In this document: in pieces, positions 1 through 6,611 of the stretch
Layout of the letters: every line of letters starts with the position of its first letter
Numbering within the stretch: the stretch's first letter is position 1
Source: a bacterium
GTDB lineage: Bacteria > Muiribacteriota > Ozemobacteria > Ozemobacterales > Ozemobacteraceae
NCBI GenBank assembly: GCA_016192885.1
Contig: JACPTH010000299.1
Span: 1 to 6,970, forward strand
Direction: 5' to 3'
DNA length: 6,970 bases
The notes under the pieces: generated by a model
Database searches by the model: none
What the model was told of the DNA's origin: nothing
The model's input: the letters and a program-made list of their open reading frames with translations, nothing else
Made by a program: the position numbers and the translations under genes

Positions 1-2204
1 GAATCTCTTACATGGACGGTATAGCCGTAGTCCCCCGTTCCATTTTGATATGTCGTTGAACTTAATCCCAGGTTTCTACTAATCGAAGTAACCGATGCTG
101 AACTTGTGTATTCCGTAATAACAAGACGCCCGCTTGTACCTGGGGTGCTCGCGCTAATACGGATAGTCCGTGTTGAAGTAATAATTTGGGCGTCAACCGA
201 AATTCCGTTGGTACTCATTTTATTGTTAATTTCAATGACTATGCTACTCATGGTCCTGAAACTTGCGCCTGCGCTGGCAATGCCGCCTAGAATGGAGACT
301 ATCGCCCCCCTTCCGGTCTGGTCGGCGATATAAAACGACAGGTTATCGGCAACGCCTGCGTTGTCGTCGGCGACTACGTATCCCCACATTTGGGATTCGG
401 AGTCCAAAGAGAAATTCTGTACGCCTGCGTCACCGCCCAAGCCGCTGATCGTAGTTTGCGGATTGGTGAGGAACAGGGTGAATGTTGCGGACCCTGGGCC
501 GACTCCATCCGTAATCCTAAAGTTGGATTGGACGCCCGTTTCGGTTGACCTCAATTCAATTCTACCGTTGTTATCATAAGCTCGAATCGCAAACCCATCA
601 GCCTGCAATTGATTGTTAAAATCATCAACAAGTGATGCCATGCCTCCAAGGTAGTTTCCTGTGATGGTTACCGCGGCGCTGTATCCATGGCCATCCGTGA
701 TGATAATTGAAGTCAATCGCGTAGTGAAATCGAAATCCGTTATGGAAGCTCTTCCTAGCATGCTCCCCGCGCTGCCGCCCGTTCCGGTATAGCGGCCGTC
801 GGCCAATCCAAGGTTATTCTGAAGCCCGGCCAAGCCTGAAATTGAAATATAAGCCGCGGAACCGGTATTCAGAGTATAGAGTTCAAACACGTTATTTGTA
901 TTCATTCTTGCGCGAACATTGCTTAAAGCAACGCTTAACGGGTCGTTAATCAAGGAAACAATTTGATCCATGCTGAACCGACCCGCCGCAAGGGAAATCA
1001 ACACGGTACCGGTCGAAGAGACTGAGTCGTCAATGTTAAAGCTGAATTGCGAACCAATAGATATTCCGAATACGGCTTTTTGGGTTTCGGTAAATGCGGC
1101 GGTGGGAGGTTGAAAGACCAGATCAATTCCTTTAATTAAACCCATGGCGCGGTTCCCGGCGATTTTGGTCGTCATTTGCTCCCGCAAGGAAGCTTCGACT
1201 CCCAAATTCGTGACTGTAATTGAGTAAACCGGGTCTTCGGCTAAAACAACTTCCTGGAACCCGAAAGCCCTAACCAGGGCTTCATCGCCGGTGAAGGTGA
1301 CTCTTCCGACGATGCCAGGCCTTCCGGATGTAACTTCTAGCTGCCCATTCTTTTCCCCTGAGACTTGGATCGTGGCGTTTGACCCGTCAATTTTTAAGCC
1401 GCCCCCAAGCTGATCGGTTGTCATGGCATCGGTCATGCGGTTTGATAATTGGGTTAACGTAAGATCCTTGCTGACGGTTACCGTAGCTTGGTGGTTGTCG
1501 GCCATTACATAAAGAGTTGAAGAATCTTCAAGAATAAAGTTCCCTAATTTGTCGTAGAATTGGGCAATGGATTGAAGGGTCGTTGAAGATGTGACAATTG
1601 AACCATCGGTTCGAGTAAAGATGTTGGAGCGCTGGACTTGAGAAACCCCTCGTTGAGGAGCATTTGTTACAGTATCATTCGCGGGCCACACCAAAACTGA
1701 AAAGTCTGAAAATGTCAGGGCTTCCCCGGTAACAACGCCGTCCATGGTGGTTGGGTTTGAGGTTGAAATGACAGCCGTCGCGGAACCATCAAGAAGTTTC
1801 TTAGTATTGAACTCGGTGGTGTTTGAAATACGATTAATGTCGTTTTTTAATTGTTCGATTTCTTTTTGAATTTCAAGGCGGTCATTGGACGTAAGAGTAT
1901 CGTTGCCAGCTTGGATGGCCAATTCTCTCATTCGCTGAAGAATGCTGTGGGTCTCATTCATCGCCCCTTCGGCGGTTTGAATGAGGGAAATGCCGTCTTG
2001 GACATTCATGATAGCTCGGGTGATACCGCGCACCTGAGTTCGCAACTTTTCCGAAATTGTCAGCCCGGCTGCGTCATCTGAGGCTCGGTTGATTCTTAGA
2101 CCCGATGAAAGTCGCTCCAGGGTTAATGAAAGTCTCTCATCGTTGACAACAAGGTTCTTTTGCGCATTTAAAGCGGTAATATTTGTGTTGATTCTCAGTG
2201 ACAT
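1..2204 (-). CDS. fliC: Flagellin, very large, C-terminus beyond the window
   Basis: Flagellin is the subunit of the flagellar filament, exported through the flagellar type III apparatus. I translated the minus strand from the ATG at 2202–2204 and found 734 codons without a stop to the window edge. The start MSLRINTNITALNAQ, then LSSGLRINRASDDAAGL and LQRMRELAIQAGND, are hallmark D0/D1 rod motifs; this domain ends near residue 140 (KKLLDG). A GGAGG ribosome site seven bases upstream supports the start. From about residue 228 the protein carries roughly four modules resembling the flagellin hook IN motif (about 228–317, 392–470, 495–575, 617–717). Many flagellins total 250–550 residues; this one exceeds 734 before any C-terminal rod domain appears. 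The N-terminal rod makes a FlgL or FlgE assignment unlikely. It lies downstream of csrA and is the expected target of the FliW/CsrA switch. The gene is incomplete only because the window ends. Confidence 0.95.
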   Translation of the reverse strand, partial: MSLRINTNITALNAQKNLVVNDERLSLTLERLSSGLRINRASDDAAGLTISEKLRTQVRGITRAIMNVQDGISLIQTAEGAMNETHSILQRMRELAIQAGNDTLTSNDRLEIQKEIEQLKNDINRISNTTEFNTKKLLDGSATAVISTSNPTTMDGVVTGEALTFSDFSVLVWPANDTVTNAPQRGVSQVQRSNIFTRTDGSIVTSSTTLQSIAQFYDKLGNFILEDSSTLYVMADNHQATVTVSKDLTLTQLSNRMTDAMTTDQLGGGLKIDGSNATIQVSGEKNGQLEVTSGRPGIVGRVTFTGDEALVRAFGFQEVVLAEDPVYSITVTNLGVEASLREQMTTKIAGNRAMGLIKGIDLVFQPPTAAFTETQKAVFGISIGSQFSFNIDDSVSSTGTVLISLAAGRFSMDQIVSLINDPLSVALSNVRARMNTNNVFELYTLNTGSAAYISISGLAGLQNNLGLADGRYTGTGGSAGSMLGRASITDFDFTTRLTSIIITDGHGYSAAVTITGNYLGGMASLVDDFNNQLQADGFAIRAYDNNGRIELRSTETGVQSNFRITDGVGPGSATFTLFLTNPQTTISGLGGDAGVQNFSLDSESQMWGYVVADDNAGVADNLSFYIADQTGRGAIVSILGGIASAGASFRTMSSIVIEINNKMSTNGISVDAQIITSTRTIRISASTPGTSGRLVITEYTSSASVTSISRNLGLSSTTYQNGTGDYGYTVHVRD
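54..1523 (-). repeat. Four diverged IN-like modules within flagellin
   Basis: Four protein-level repeats follow one another in the central region, at about 1523–1254, 1031–797, 722–480 and 356–54. Each has a beta strand with an ITDGHG-like turn, a helix resembling 'hxxhVxxIN' (for example MDQIVSLIN), a second hydrophobic strand pair such as NGRIELRST, and a tail. They are diverged in DNA and are seen by eye in translation only, so the boundaries are approximate. The pattern resembles the flagellin hook IN motif family, which decorates surface domains of flagellins and hook-associated proteins. Confidence 0.55.
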
Positions 2205-2211
2205 TTTTTTG

Positions 2212-2216
2212 CCTCC
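2212..2216 (-). promoter_or_regulatory. Ribosome binding site of fliC
   Basis: The minus strand reads GGAGG seven bases before the ATG at 2204. It lies inside TATGGAGGC, so the same bases could serve as a CsrA site that blocks ribosome access. Confidence 0.8.
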
Positions 2217-2225
2217 ATACTTTTT

Positions 2226-2254
2226 GGGGATGCTCTATTTTTTAGCTATGCCCC
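2226..2254 (-). promoter_or_regulatory. Leader stem-loop just upstream of the fliC ribosome site
   Basis: The arms GGGG/CCCC, AT/AT and GCT/AGC pair with two single-base bulges around a nine-base A-rich loop. On the minus strand no T-run follows, so it does not look like a terminator for these genes. It ends ten bases before GGAGG and may affect access to the ribosome site. On the plus strand a T-run follows, but no plus-strand gene needs a terminator here. Confidence 0.4.
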
Positions 2255-2277
2255 TTTTTTCCTTCTATTAAATCCAT

Positions 2278-2314
2278 CGGAAAATTTTTCGCTCATCGTG
2301 AGGTCGAATTTCCG
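2278..2314 (-). promoter_or_regulatory. Leader stem-loop with nested hairpin
   Basis: On the minus strand CGGAAATT pairs with AATTTTCCG, with one bulged base. Between them CTCA pairs with TGAG around a three-base loop (2292–2302). One GGA lies in the outer stem and an ATGGA follows directly after the 3' arm. No T-run follows, so I read it as a leader RNA structure and not as a terminator. Confidence 0.45.
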
Positions 2315-2340
2315 ATTTTTGGCCGACTAATTAGCTATTT

Positions 2341-2361
2341 TTTCGCTTTTTCTTTCGCTTT
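2341..2361 (-). repeat. Nine-base direct repeat after csrA
   Basis: TTTCGCTTT on the plus strand occurs exactly at 2341–2349 and 2353–2361; a shorter TTTCGCT recurs at 2287–2293. The stretch is purine-rich on the transcribed strand. No function is evident and simple sequence bias may explain it. Confidence 0.4.
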
Positions 2362-2375
2362 CTTATGAATTTGTG

Positions 2376-2627
2376 TTATTTGCTCTTTTTTTTAAGATCC
2401 TGGATGATTTCCTGCGGGAGATTCTTCAACGGATCCAAATTTTTAACTCTGGCCGCTTCGCGGTTCTCGCGCTGAATCTCCTCATATACTTCCCACCGGT
2501 GGACTTTCACATTTTTCGGCGCATTAATTCCGATTTTTACCTGATCTTTTCCGATATCCACCAAAACTATTTCGATGTTGTCGCCGACGATGATTCTTTC
2601 ATTTATCTTTCGAGTAAGTACAAGCAT
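2376..2627 (-). CDS. csrA: Carbon storage regulator CsrA
   Basis: CsrA is a small dimeric RNA-binding protein that controls translation by binding GGA motifs in mRNA leaders. The 83-residue product starts MLVLTRKINERIIVGDNIEI and carries the full five-strand fold, including GDQVKIGI and the VHRWEVYEEIQ segment. V42 and R44, key RNA-contact residues in characterised CsrA proteins, are present. At position 55 there is an asparagine, as in the Bacillus subtilis protein, where I recall N55 being needed for FliW binding. The C-terminal tail (about residues 60–83) is longer than in enteric CsrA (61 residues), as expected for FliW-responsive versions. The ATG overlaps the fliW stop by one base (TAATG), which implies translational coupling. 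The gene sits just before flagellin, its probable target. Assignment is secure; the target is inferred. Confidence 0.97.
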   Translation of the reverse strand: MLVLTRKINERIIVGDNIEIVLVDIGKDQVKIGINAPKNVKVHRWEVYEEIQRENREAARVKNLDPLKNLPQEIIQDLKKKSK

Positions 2628-3124
2628 TAGCTCTCATCCTCCTTTTTAGGGGAGGTTGGAGCGGGCTTCAAGCTGTTTATTTTTTCAGTGCGTTTTGCCA
2701 TCTCGTCCAAGATTCTTGTCTTCAACTTCAATTCCGGGTTATTGGAAATCACCTGGCGCGCTTTTCGGTTTACGGCGTTGATGACAATCGGGCCCTGCAG
2801 GTTGGCCGTCATTTCCTGGACGTTTTCAGGAATTGTTACAATAGCGTAAAGGATTACGTCTTCGGCTTTTTTTAGACCAAGAAATTCGGCGTCGCTATCG
2901 CTGATTTCAAGGTCATACGAAAACATGAAGCTCAAGGGTTCGATAATTACGAAAGCAAGTTGCCCATCTTCCACGCACTGCAACCAACGGAACGGGCTGT
3001 CTTTTTGGGTATTTAAAATGACGTAACGATGAAGGTGGTCAAACCCTAACAGTCCCTCGGGAAATTCAATGATTTCCTCTGGTGAAATTTCAATTTCGCC
3101 GAATCTTAATGTGGTTACCTTCAT
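2627..3124 (-). CDS. fliW: Flagellar assembly factor FliW
   Basis: FliW is a cytoplasmic protein that binds free flagellin and, when flagellin has been exported, binds CsrA and relieves its repression of flagellin translation. The 165-residue product shows the family pattern: RFGEIEI at the start, then the signature EFPEGLLGFDHLHRYVIL, a core with FRWLQCVEDGQLAFVIIEP, and a later IVINAVNRKARQVI segment. The last 15 or so residues are a charged, lysine- and proline-containing tail that extends beyond the core fold. It starts 19 bases after the flgL stop. The only Shine-Dalgarno-like sequence, GGGAG, is about 15 bases from the ATG, longer than usual, so initiation may depend on ribosomes ending flgL. 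No lesion is seen. Its place between flgL and csrA is the standard arrangement. Confidence 0.97.
   Translation of the reverse strand: MKVTTLRFGEIEISPEEIIEFPEGLLGFDHLHRYVILNTQKDSPFRWLQCVEDGQLAFVIIEPLSFMFSYDLEISDSDAEFLGLKKAEDVILYAIVTIPENVQEMTANLQGPIVINAVNRKARQVISNNPELKLKTRILDEMAKRTEKINSLKPAPTSPKKEDES
2638..2643 (-). promoter_or_regulatory. Ribosome binding site of csrA inside fliW
   Basis: The minus strand reads AGGAGG ten bases before the csrA ATG, within the last codons of fliW. It offers an independent entry site besides coupling through TAATG. It also contains GGA motifs, so CsrA could act on its own message; that is speculation. Confidence 0.6.
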
Positions 3125-3143
3125 AGATGCGAATTGCTACTCC

Positions 3144-5954
3144 CTATCGCAGAAATTCTAGAAGCGTGGTTTGAAGAATCTTGGCGCCGGTTTGAAGAGC
3201 CGCCTGAAAAGCGGTCTCCAGTTGCGTCATTCGTGTAATTGCTTCGGGCATATCTATGTTTTCGACAACATCCAGCAACTTCTTTATATTAAATGAAACA
3301 TTTTCTTGCTTTTCTTTCGAGCCTTGAACCCGGTTAGTCCTGGCACCTGTTTCCGCATGGAGCTGAAGAGTTCTTTCCAAATCTTCCGTGATTGATTTGA
3401 TGCTTCGTTCGGAAATTCCCTTTACATCGCTTCTTAAAAGATTGTCGCGAAGATCCTGTAGAGTTTCAAAGATTCCCTTCGTGCCGCCTAAACCAAGACC
3501 GGAAGCGGAAGCCTCTTCAGGTTTTCCCAGATCACGCACTTTAATGAAAGGTTGCCCCTTTGAATTAGTAAGATTGATGCGGTTTCCATCGGAATCTATC
3601 CAGGCGGATAGGTTAAAGCGAGTATCGGTAGAAGAGAACTTATTCAAAAGGTCTCCGACGGTTTTTGCGCCGGTCAAATCAATTTCTCCGGAGAAATCCC
3701 CGCTTTGAACGTAAACTTTGGAAAGAGGAACACCGCCTTGATTAACTCTAAGCGCGGAAACAATTGTAGACTCTGTAACCGCAGGGTCAAGGTCACTACC
3801 GGTCAATTTGGTATCGGGAGTTCTTCCTGAAATCCCGAGGTCATATGCGGTGGTCGAATCAACATCGATAACTTCAAGAAACCCGTTTGCTCCGCGATTT
3901 TTATCTATTATTTCGATTCCATTTTTGTTTGAGTTGATTTTTCCTTCAATATAGATTCCATTTGTCGGGTCGTTTATTTTGTTCAGAACCTCTTGTACCG
4001 TCTTTAGTCCCCGAAGATCTATGGTTTTGAAATTCCCGGCTTTATCCGTGATGCGAATTCTCCCTAGACTTACGCCTTTGTTAAATGTGCGATTTGAATT
4101 CAAAGAAGAAAGTTCGGTATCCCCCACGACGGCAGGGTCAAGATCAATGGAGCCGATTAAAGTAGGAAGTTGCTTTACGGAAACTGGAGCCCCGGTAAGT
4201 TTGTCACGGCTATAATTCGCGGTTCCAAGCACCCAGCCTAAGTCTCTCGCGGTGTTGGTTTTCTCTTCGATCTGCAATCCTTTTCCGCCCGGGGCGCTCG
4301 AAACGGCATTTACGATAAATCGCTGGCCCGGCCCATCCCAAATGGCTTGAAATCTATTTGTTTGGTTTATTCGGTCAAGCACATCTTGAATTGTTGATGC
4401 TTGTGAAAGATTAACCTCGGTCGGGTTTCCATTGGCGTCGCGTATGACAATAAAACCGACATCGGGAGGGGGAACAATCGTGGAGAGTTGCGAAGCGGCG
4501 GTTAATCCTATACCGATTGAATCCCCTGCGATTGCGGTCCCCTGTGAGGATTTTAAAAGTCCAAGTCTACGAGCTATGGTTGTTGCATCACGAACTCGCA
4601 CCGGAAGGGGGGCGGGAGGGTTACCCAATCCATCCACCTCTTCGACACGGAAATTTGATGCTCCCGCGGTGTTGTCGGTAATCAAGAGGCGTTTTCCTAC
4701 CGCGTCAAATGAAGCGGTCTGGAGACCACCGGCCTGTAGATTTATCGAATTTATTACGTCTTGGAAGGTCAAAGCAGCCCGTAAATCTATATTTGTGGAA
4801 ACACCGTTTCTACCTACGATTCGGATGTATCCCTTTTCAATCCCCTTTCCGCCATTCAAAAAAGATATGGGGGTGGTTTCGGATTGGAGGGCGGGGTCAA
4901 AAGTTGAAAAGATTTGGTTATTTGCGCCTGAATTTTTCAAGATTCCGAGGTCCGTGGCGACCCGAGCGGGCAAATCTTTTAAGTACAACTGATTTTTTTT
5001 CGAATCGATGGAAAAATCTCCGGTTCCGCCTGTGATATCAGTAATTTCAAAACGGTTGTGAACCATGTCGAATTGGGCCCTGATTGATGTTCCCCCGTCG
5101 GCCGCATTAATAAGATTAACGACGTCGTTTACTGTGACCGCAAGCGAGATATCCACTCTGTGATTTTTTCCGTCGCGAGTGTTTATGTTTAAGAAGCCGG
5201 GAGGAACGCCGGACCCGTTATTAAGACTTGCTAGGGTTGTGCCGGTTGATAACATGGCCGCATCGGACTGCCCGATTAATGTATTTGTAGGGCCCGCGTT
5301 TTTCAGTAATCCCAAGGCTTGGGCGGTATCCGAGGGTACTTCCTCGATTCCCGCTTCAAAGCCCCTAGTTGAGTTGATCGCGTAAATTACGTCGTCAAGT
5401 CTTAGGGCTCTGCTAAGATCGACCCAGGTATCGACCCCGTTTTCATCGGTTAATACAACGCTTCCTTTCTGGACTCCACTTCCATTATTTAGAACATCAA
5501 GGGGAAGCATTTTGGTAAGGGGGGTTAAACGGTCTCCGAATGTCGGTTGGTTGCTGATAGGGGTTTGCCTAAAAAAAAGTTCGGACCCGGAAACATTTTT
5601 TGAAAGTGTTATTCCCTTTTCAATTTCCGTTTGGATTTTCTTTTCGTCGCCTTTGTAGCGAACATCCAAAATTTTGGACGCATTAATATTTTTTCGATCC
5701 TCGCCCAAACCAAAAGTCACAACATCTTTCATCATGTTCGGATTTTGGCCGTCGATAGTTTCAAAGGGCTTGGATGTAACGTCATTCCCGCCGAAAATAA
5801 ACTCCCCGCCGACATCGGTATTGCCGACTTCGACCATGTACTGAAGGAGTTGATCGATTTCTTGCGCAATCGCGTCTCTATCGATCTGGGAAAGGCTATC
5901 ATTCGCGCCTTGAACGGCCAATTCTCTGGCTCTTTGAAGGGTGGACTCCTTCAG
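3144..5954 (-). CDS. flgL: Flagellar hook-filament junction protein FlgL, oversized main body lacking its intact N-terminus
   Basis: FlgL is the second junction protein between hook and filament, exported and assembled after FlgK. The frame reads LKESTLQRAREL, then AVQGANDSL and GEFIFGGNDVTSKPF, all typical of the FlgL rod domain. It ends with FQAALQTGAKILQTTLLEFL, the canonical C-terminal helix. This body alone is 936 residues, against about 300–500 in the family. The excess is six tandem IN-like modules between about 5501 and 3486. A TTG at 5919–5921 could be taken as a start by gene finders, but homology continues upstream of it, so I do not regard it as real. The true N-terminal 41 residues lie in another frame at 5953–6075, and about 45 residues between the two parts are missing. 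As written, a full FlgL cannot be made. The stop is 19 bases before fliW. Confidence 0.88.
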   Translation of the reverse strand: MKESTLQRARELAVQGANDSLSQIDRDAIAQEIDQLLQYMVEVGNTDVGGEFIFGGNDVTSKPFETIDGQNPNMMKDVVTFGLGEDRKNINASKILDVRYKGDEKKIQTEIEKGITLSKNVSGSELFFRQTPISNQPTFGDRLTPLTKMLPLDVLNNGSGVQKGSVVLTDENGVDTWVDLSRALRLDDVIYAINSTRGFEAGIEEVPSDTAQALGLLKNAGPTNTLIGQSDAAMLSTGTTLASLNNGSGVPPGFLNINTRDGKNHRVDISLAVTVNDVVNLINAADGGTSIRAQFDMVHNRFEITDITGGTGDFSIDSKKNQLYLKDLPARVATDLGILKNSGANNQIFSTFDPALQSETTPISFLNGGKGIEKGYIRIVGRNGVSTNIDLRAALTFQDVINSINLQAGGLQTASFDAVGKRLLITDNTAGASNFRVEEVDGLGNPPAPLPVRVRDATTIARRLGLLKSSQGTAIAGDSIGIGLTAASQLSTIVPPPDVGFIVIRDANGNPTEVNLSQASTIQDVLDRINQTNRFQAIWDGPGQRFIVNAVSSAPGGKGLQIEEKTNTARDLGWVLGTANYSRDKLTGAPVSVKQLPTLIGSIDLDPAVVGDTELSSLNSNRTFNKGVSLGRIRITDKAGNFKTIDLRGLKTVQEVLNKINDPTNGIYIEGKINSNKNGIEIIDKNRGANGFLEVIDVDSTTAYDLGISGRTPDTKLTGSDLDPAVTESTIVSALRVNQGGVPLSKVYVQSGDFSGEIDLTGAKTVGDLLNKFSSTDTRFNLSAWIDSDGNRINLTNSKGQPFIKVRDLGKPEEASASGLGLGGTKGIFETLQDLRDNLLRSDVKGISERSIKSITEDLERTLQLHAETGARTNRVQGSKEKQENVSFNIKKLLDVVENIDMPEAITRMTQLETAFQAALQTGAKILQTTLLEFLR
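3486..5501 (-). repeat. Six tandem IN-like modules within FlgL
   Basis: The translated repeats fall at about 5501–5277, 5234–4917, 4871–4542, 4490–4197, 4112–3822 and 3764–3486. Each spans roughly 75–110 residues. The order within a unit is a loop like SLNNGSGV, a strand with a D.NG turn, an 'hDL' strand, a helix such as VQEVLNKIN, a strand pair with ITD, and a tail like DLGILKN. Linkers often contain DPA (for example DLDPAV). The units are diverged in protein and not visibly repeated in DNA, so the duplications look old. Module 1 is about 20–25 residues short in its second half. Confidence 0.75.
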
Positions 5955-6075
5955 AGGGCCTTTGAAATTGCTTTCCGGTGCTTACCTGGGTTTGAGTTTT
6001 GGTTAGCTCTTCGTGATTCCTGTTAAGCACTCGCAAAAAGGAGTTTACGATATATTGATTTGTAATTCGCATCAT
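5899..6075 (-). pseudogene. flgL: N-terminal fragment of flgL, frameshifted
   Basis: The frame starts ATGATG at 6075 and reads MMRITNQYIVNSFLRVLN, then VSTGKQFQRPS, which is the conserved N-terminal helix and RPS(D/E) motif of FlgL. After residue 41 homology stops and the frame gives 17 unrelated residues before a TGA at 5899–5901. The next recognisable FlgL sequence, LKESTLQRAREL, is in another frame from 5954. FlgL proteins normally have about 45–50 residues between these two motifs. A deletion of about 130–150 bases, not a multiple of three, explains both the lost residues and the frame change. The family usually begins MRIT, so the second ATG (6070–6072) may be the real start. It could be a natural mutation or an assembly fault. 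Confidence 0.85.
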
Positions 6076-6082
6076 GGGTTTG

Positions 6083-6088
6083 CCTCCT
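6083..6088 (-). promoter_or_regulatory. Ribosome binding site of flgL
   Basis: AGGAGG on the minus strand lies seven bases before the first ATG (6075) and ten before the second (6072). Both spacings work, so it does not settle which of the two adjacent ATG codons is used. It shows that the flgL start region is preserved despite the break downstream. Confidence 0.8.
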
Positions 6089-6094
6089 CGTAAA

Positions 6095-6115
6095 AGAAGT
6101 TAGAAGTTAGAAGTT
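6095..6115 (+). repeat. Three perfect tandem copies of a heptamer
   Basis: AGAAGTT is repeated three times without change in the flgK–flgL spacer (6095–6101, 6102–6108, 6109–6115), followed by AGGAG. It starts seven bases on the far side of the flgL ribosome site. Short tandem heptamers occur as dispersed intergenic elements in some bacterial genomes, notably cyanobacteria. Whether this one is dispersed cannot be judged here. Confidence 0.85.
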
Positions 6116-6155
6116 AGGAGATAGAATTGGGGAACTATAAGCGACGAGGAGCTTT

Positions 6156-6611
6156 CTACCGAAGCATTCCATTGATAACTTTGTCCAACATGGAATCTAC
6201 CGTGGAAATCACTTTTGCTGCGGCGCTGTAAGCTTGCTGGAACTTAATTATGTTGGTCAATTCTTCATCCAGGGAAACTCCGCTCAGCTCTTGTCTTTTT
6301 GCGTCAAGTTGAGTCATGAGATCCTGACTTGATTTTTTCCCGCGCTCAAATGTTTGACTCTCAACCGCCGCTTGAGTAACAATTTCGTTATAGAAATCGT
6401 TAAAATTCGCCTTTCCTCCCTCAAACACCGCTTTTTGTTTAATTTGCGCGATGAGAATGGCGTTTTTTCCGTCTCCATCGCCGTTAAAAGAAGGAAGCCT
6501 ATCCGTGGGGTTTTCTATGGTTCCTTGGGCTGCGGCAATGGTTTTAAGATCGGAAGAGATGAAATCCTCAAGGGACAGGTTTTTCGCCGAATTCTTATAC
6601 GGTTTGTTGGT
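6156..6611 (-). pseudogene. flgK: C-terminal fragment of flgK (hook-associated protein 1), frameshifted
   Basis: FlgK is the first junction protein between hook and filament. This frame reads KNSAKNLSLEDFISSDLK, then IAAAQG, NGDGDGKNAILIAQIKQ and a long helical end with GVSLDEELTNIIKFQQAY and AAKVISTVDSMLDKVI. These match the FlgK C-terminal D1/D0 region, and the product ends normally at the TAG at 6156–6158. A GTG at 6426–6428 might be called as a start, but homology extends well upstream to near 6600. There the gene continues in another frame (6614–6970). The part of the rod domain that normally follows 'LLAVRDG' and includes an N..H..G segment is absent between the pieces, so a deletion with frame change is likely. 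The stop lies 80 bases before the flgL start. Confidence 0.88.

Larger units (their letters stand above)
2205..2375 (-). promoter_or_regulatory. csrA–fliC leader, candidate CsrA-binding region
   Basis: The 171 bases between csrA and fliC hold no gene. Read on the minus strand they contain two stem-loops (2278–2314 and 2226–2254) and GGA motifs at about 2311–2313, 2273–2275, 2260–2262 and inside the Shine-Dalgarno site at 2214–2216. Two of these, at 2273–2275 and 2214–2216, sit in ATGGA, which matches the ANGGA core bound by CsrA. In Bacillus subtilis CsrA represses the flagellin gene hag by binding such sites over its ribosome site. Position and motifs suggest the same here, but this is inference. 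I found no convincing sigma-28 or sigma-54 promoter, so fliC may be read through from csrA or use a promoter I cannot recognise. Confidence 0.5.

Noticed and set aside
2226..2260. Intrinsic terminator on the plus strand (GC stem then T-run)
   Set aside because: There is no plus-strand gene upstream. The same stem on the minus strand lacks a T-run, so it is better viewed as a leader structure.
2262..2320. Sigma-28 promoter for fliC (CCGAT at about 2276–2280)
   Set aside because: No TAAA-like -35 element is found at the required spacing of about 15 bases, and the -10 match is partial.
2373..2630. Plus-strand open frame covering csrA
   Set aside because: It mirrors the highly conserved csrA gene almost end to end.
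4432..4992. Plus-strand open frame of 186 codons
   Set aside because: It lies opposite flgL modules whose protein pattern is clear on the minus strand. It has no recognisable motif and no credible ribosome site.
5919..5921. TTG as the true start of flgL
   Set aside because: FlgL homology (STLQRARE) continues upstream of it, and no ribosome site precedes it. The authentic start with AGGAGG is at 6072–6075.
5945..5960. Programmed ribosomal frameshift joining the two flgL parts
   Set aside because: There is no slippery heptamer, and a frameshift would not restore the roughly 45 missing residues.
5631..6026. Plus-strand open frame of 131 codons across the flgL break
   Set aside because: Its translation is the antisense of conserved FlgL sequence on both sides of the break, so it is a shadow frame.
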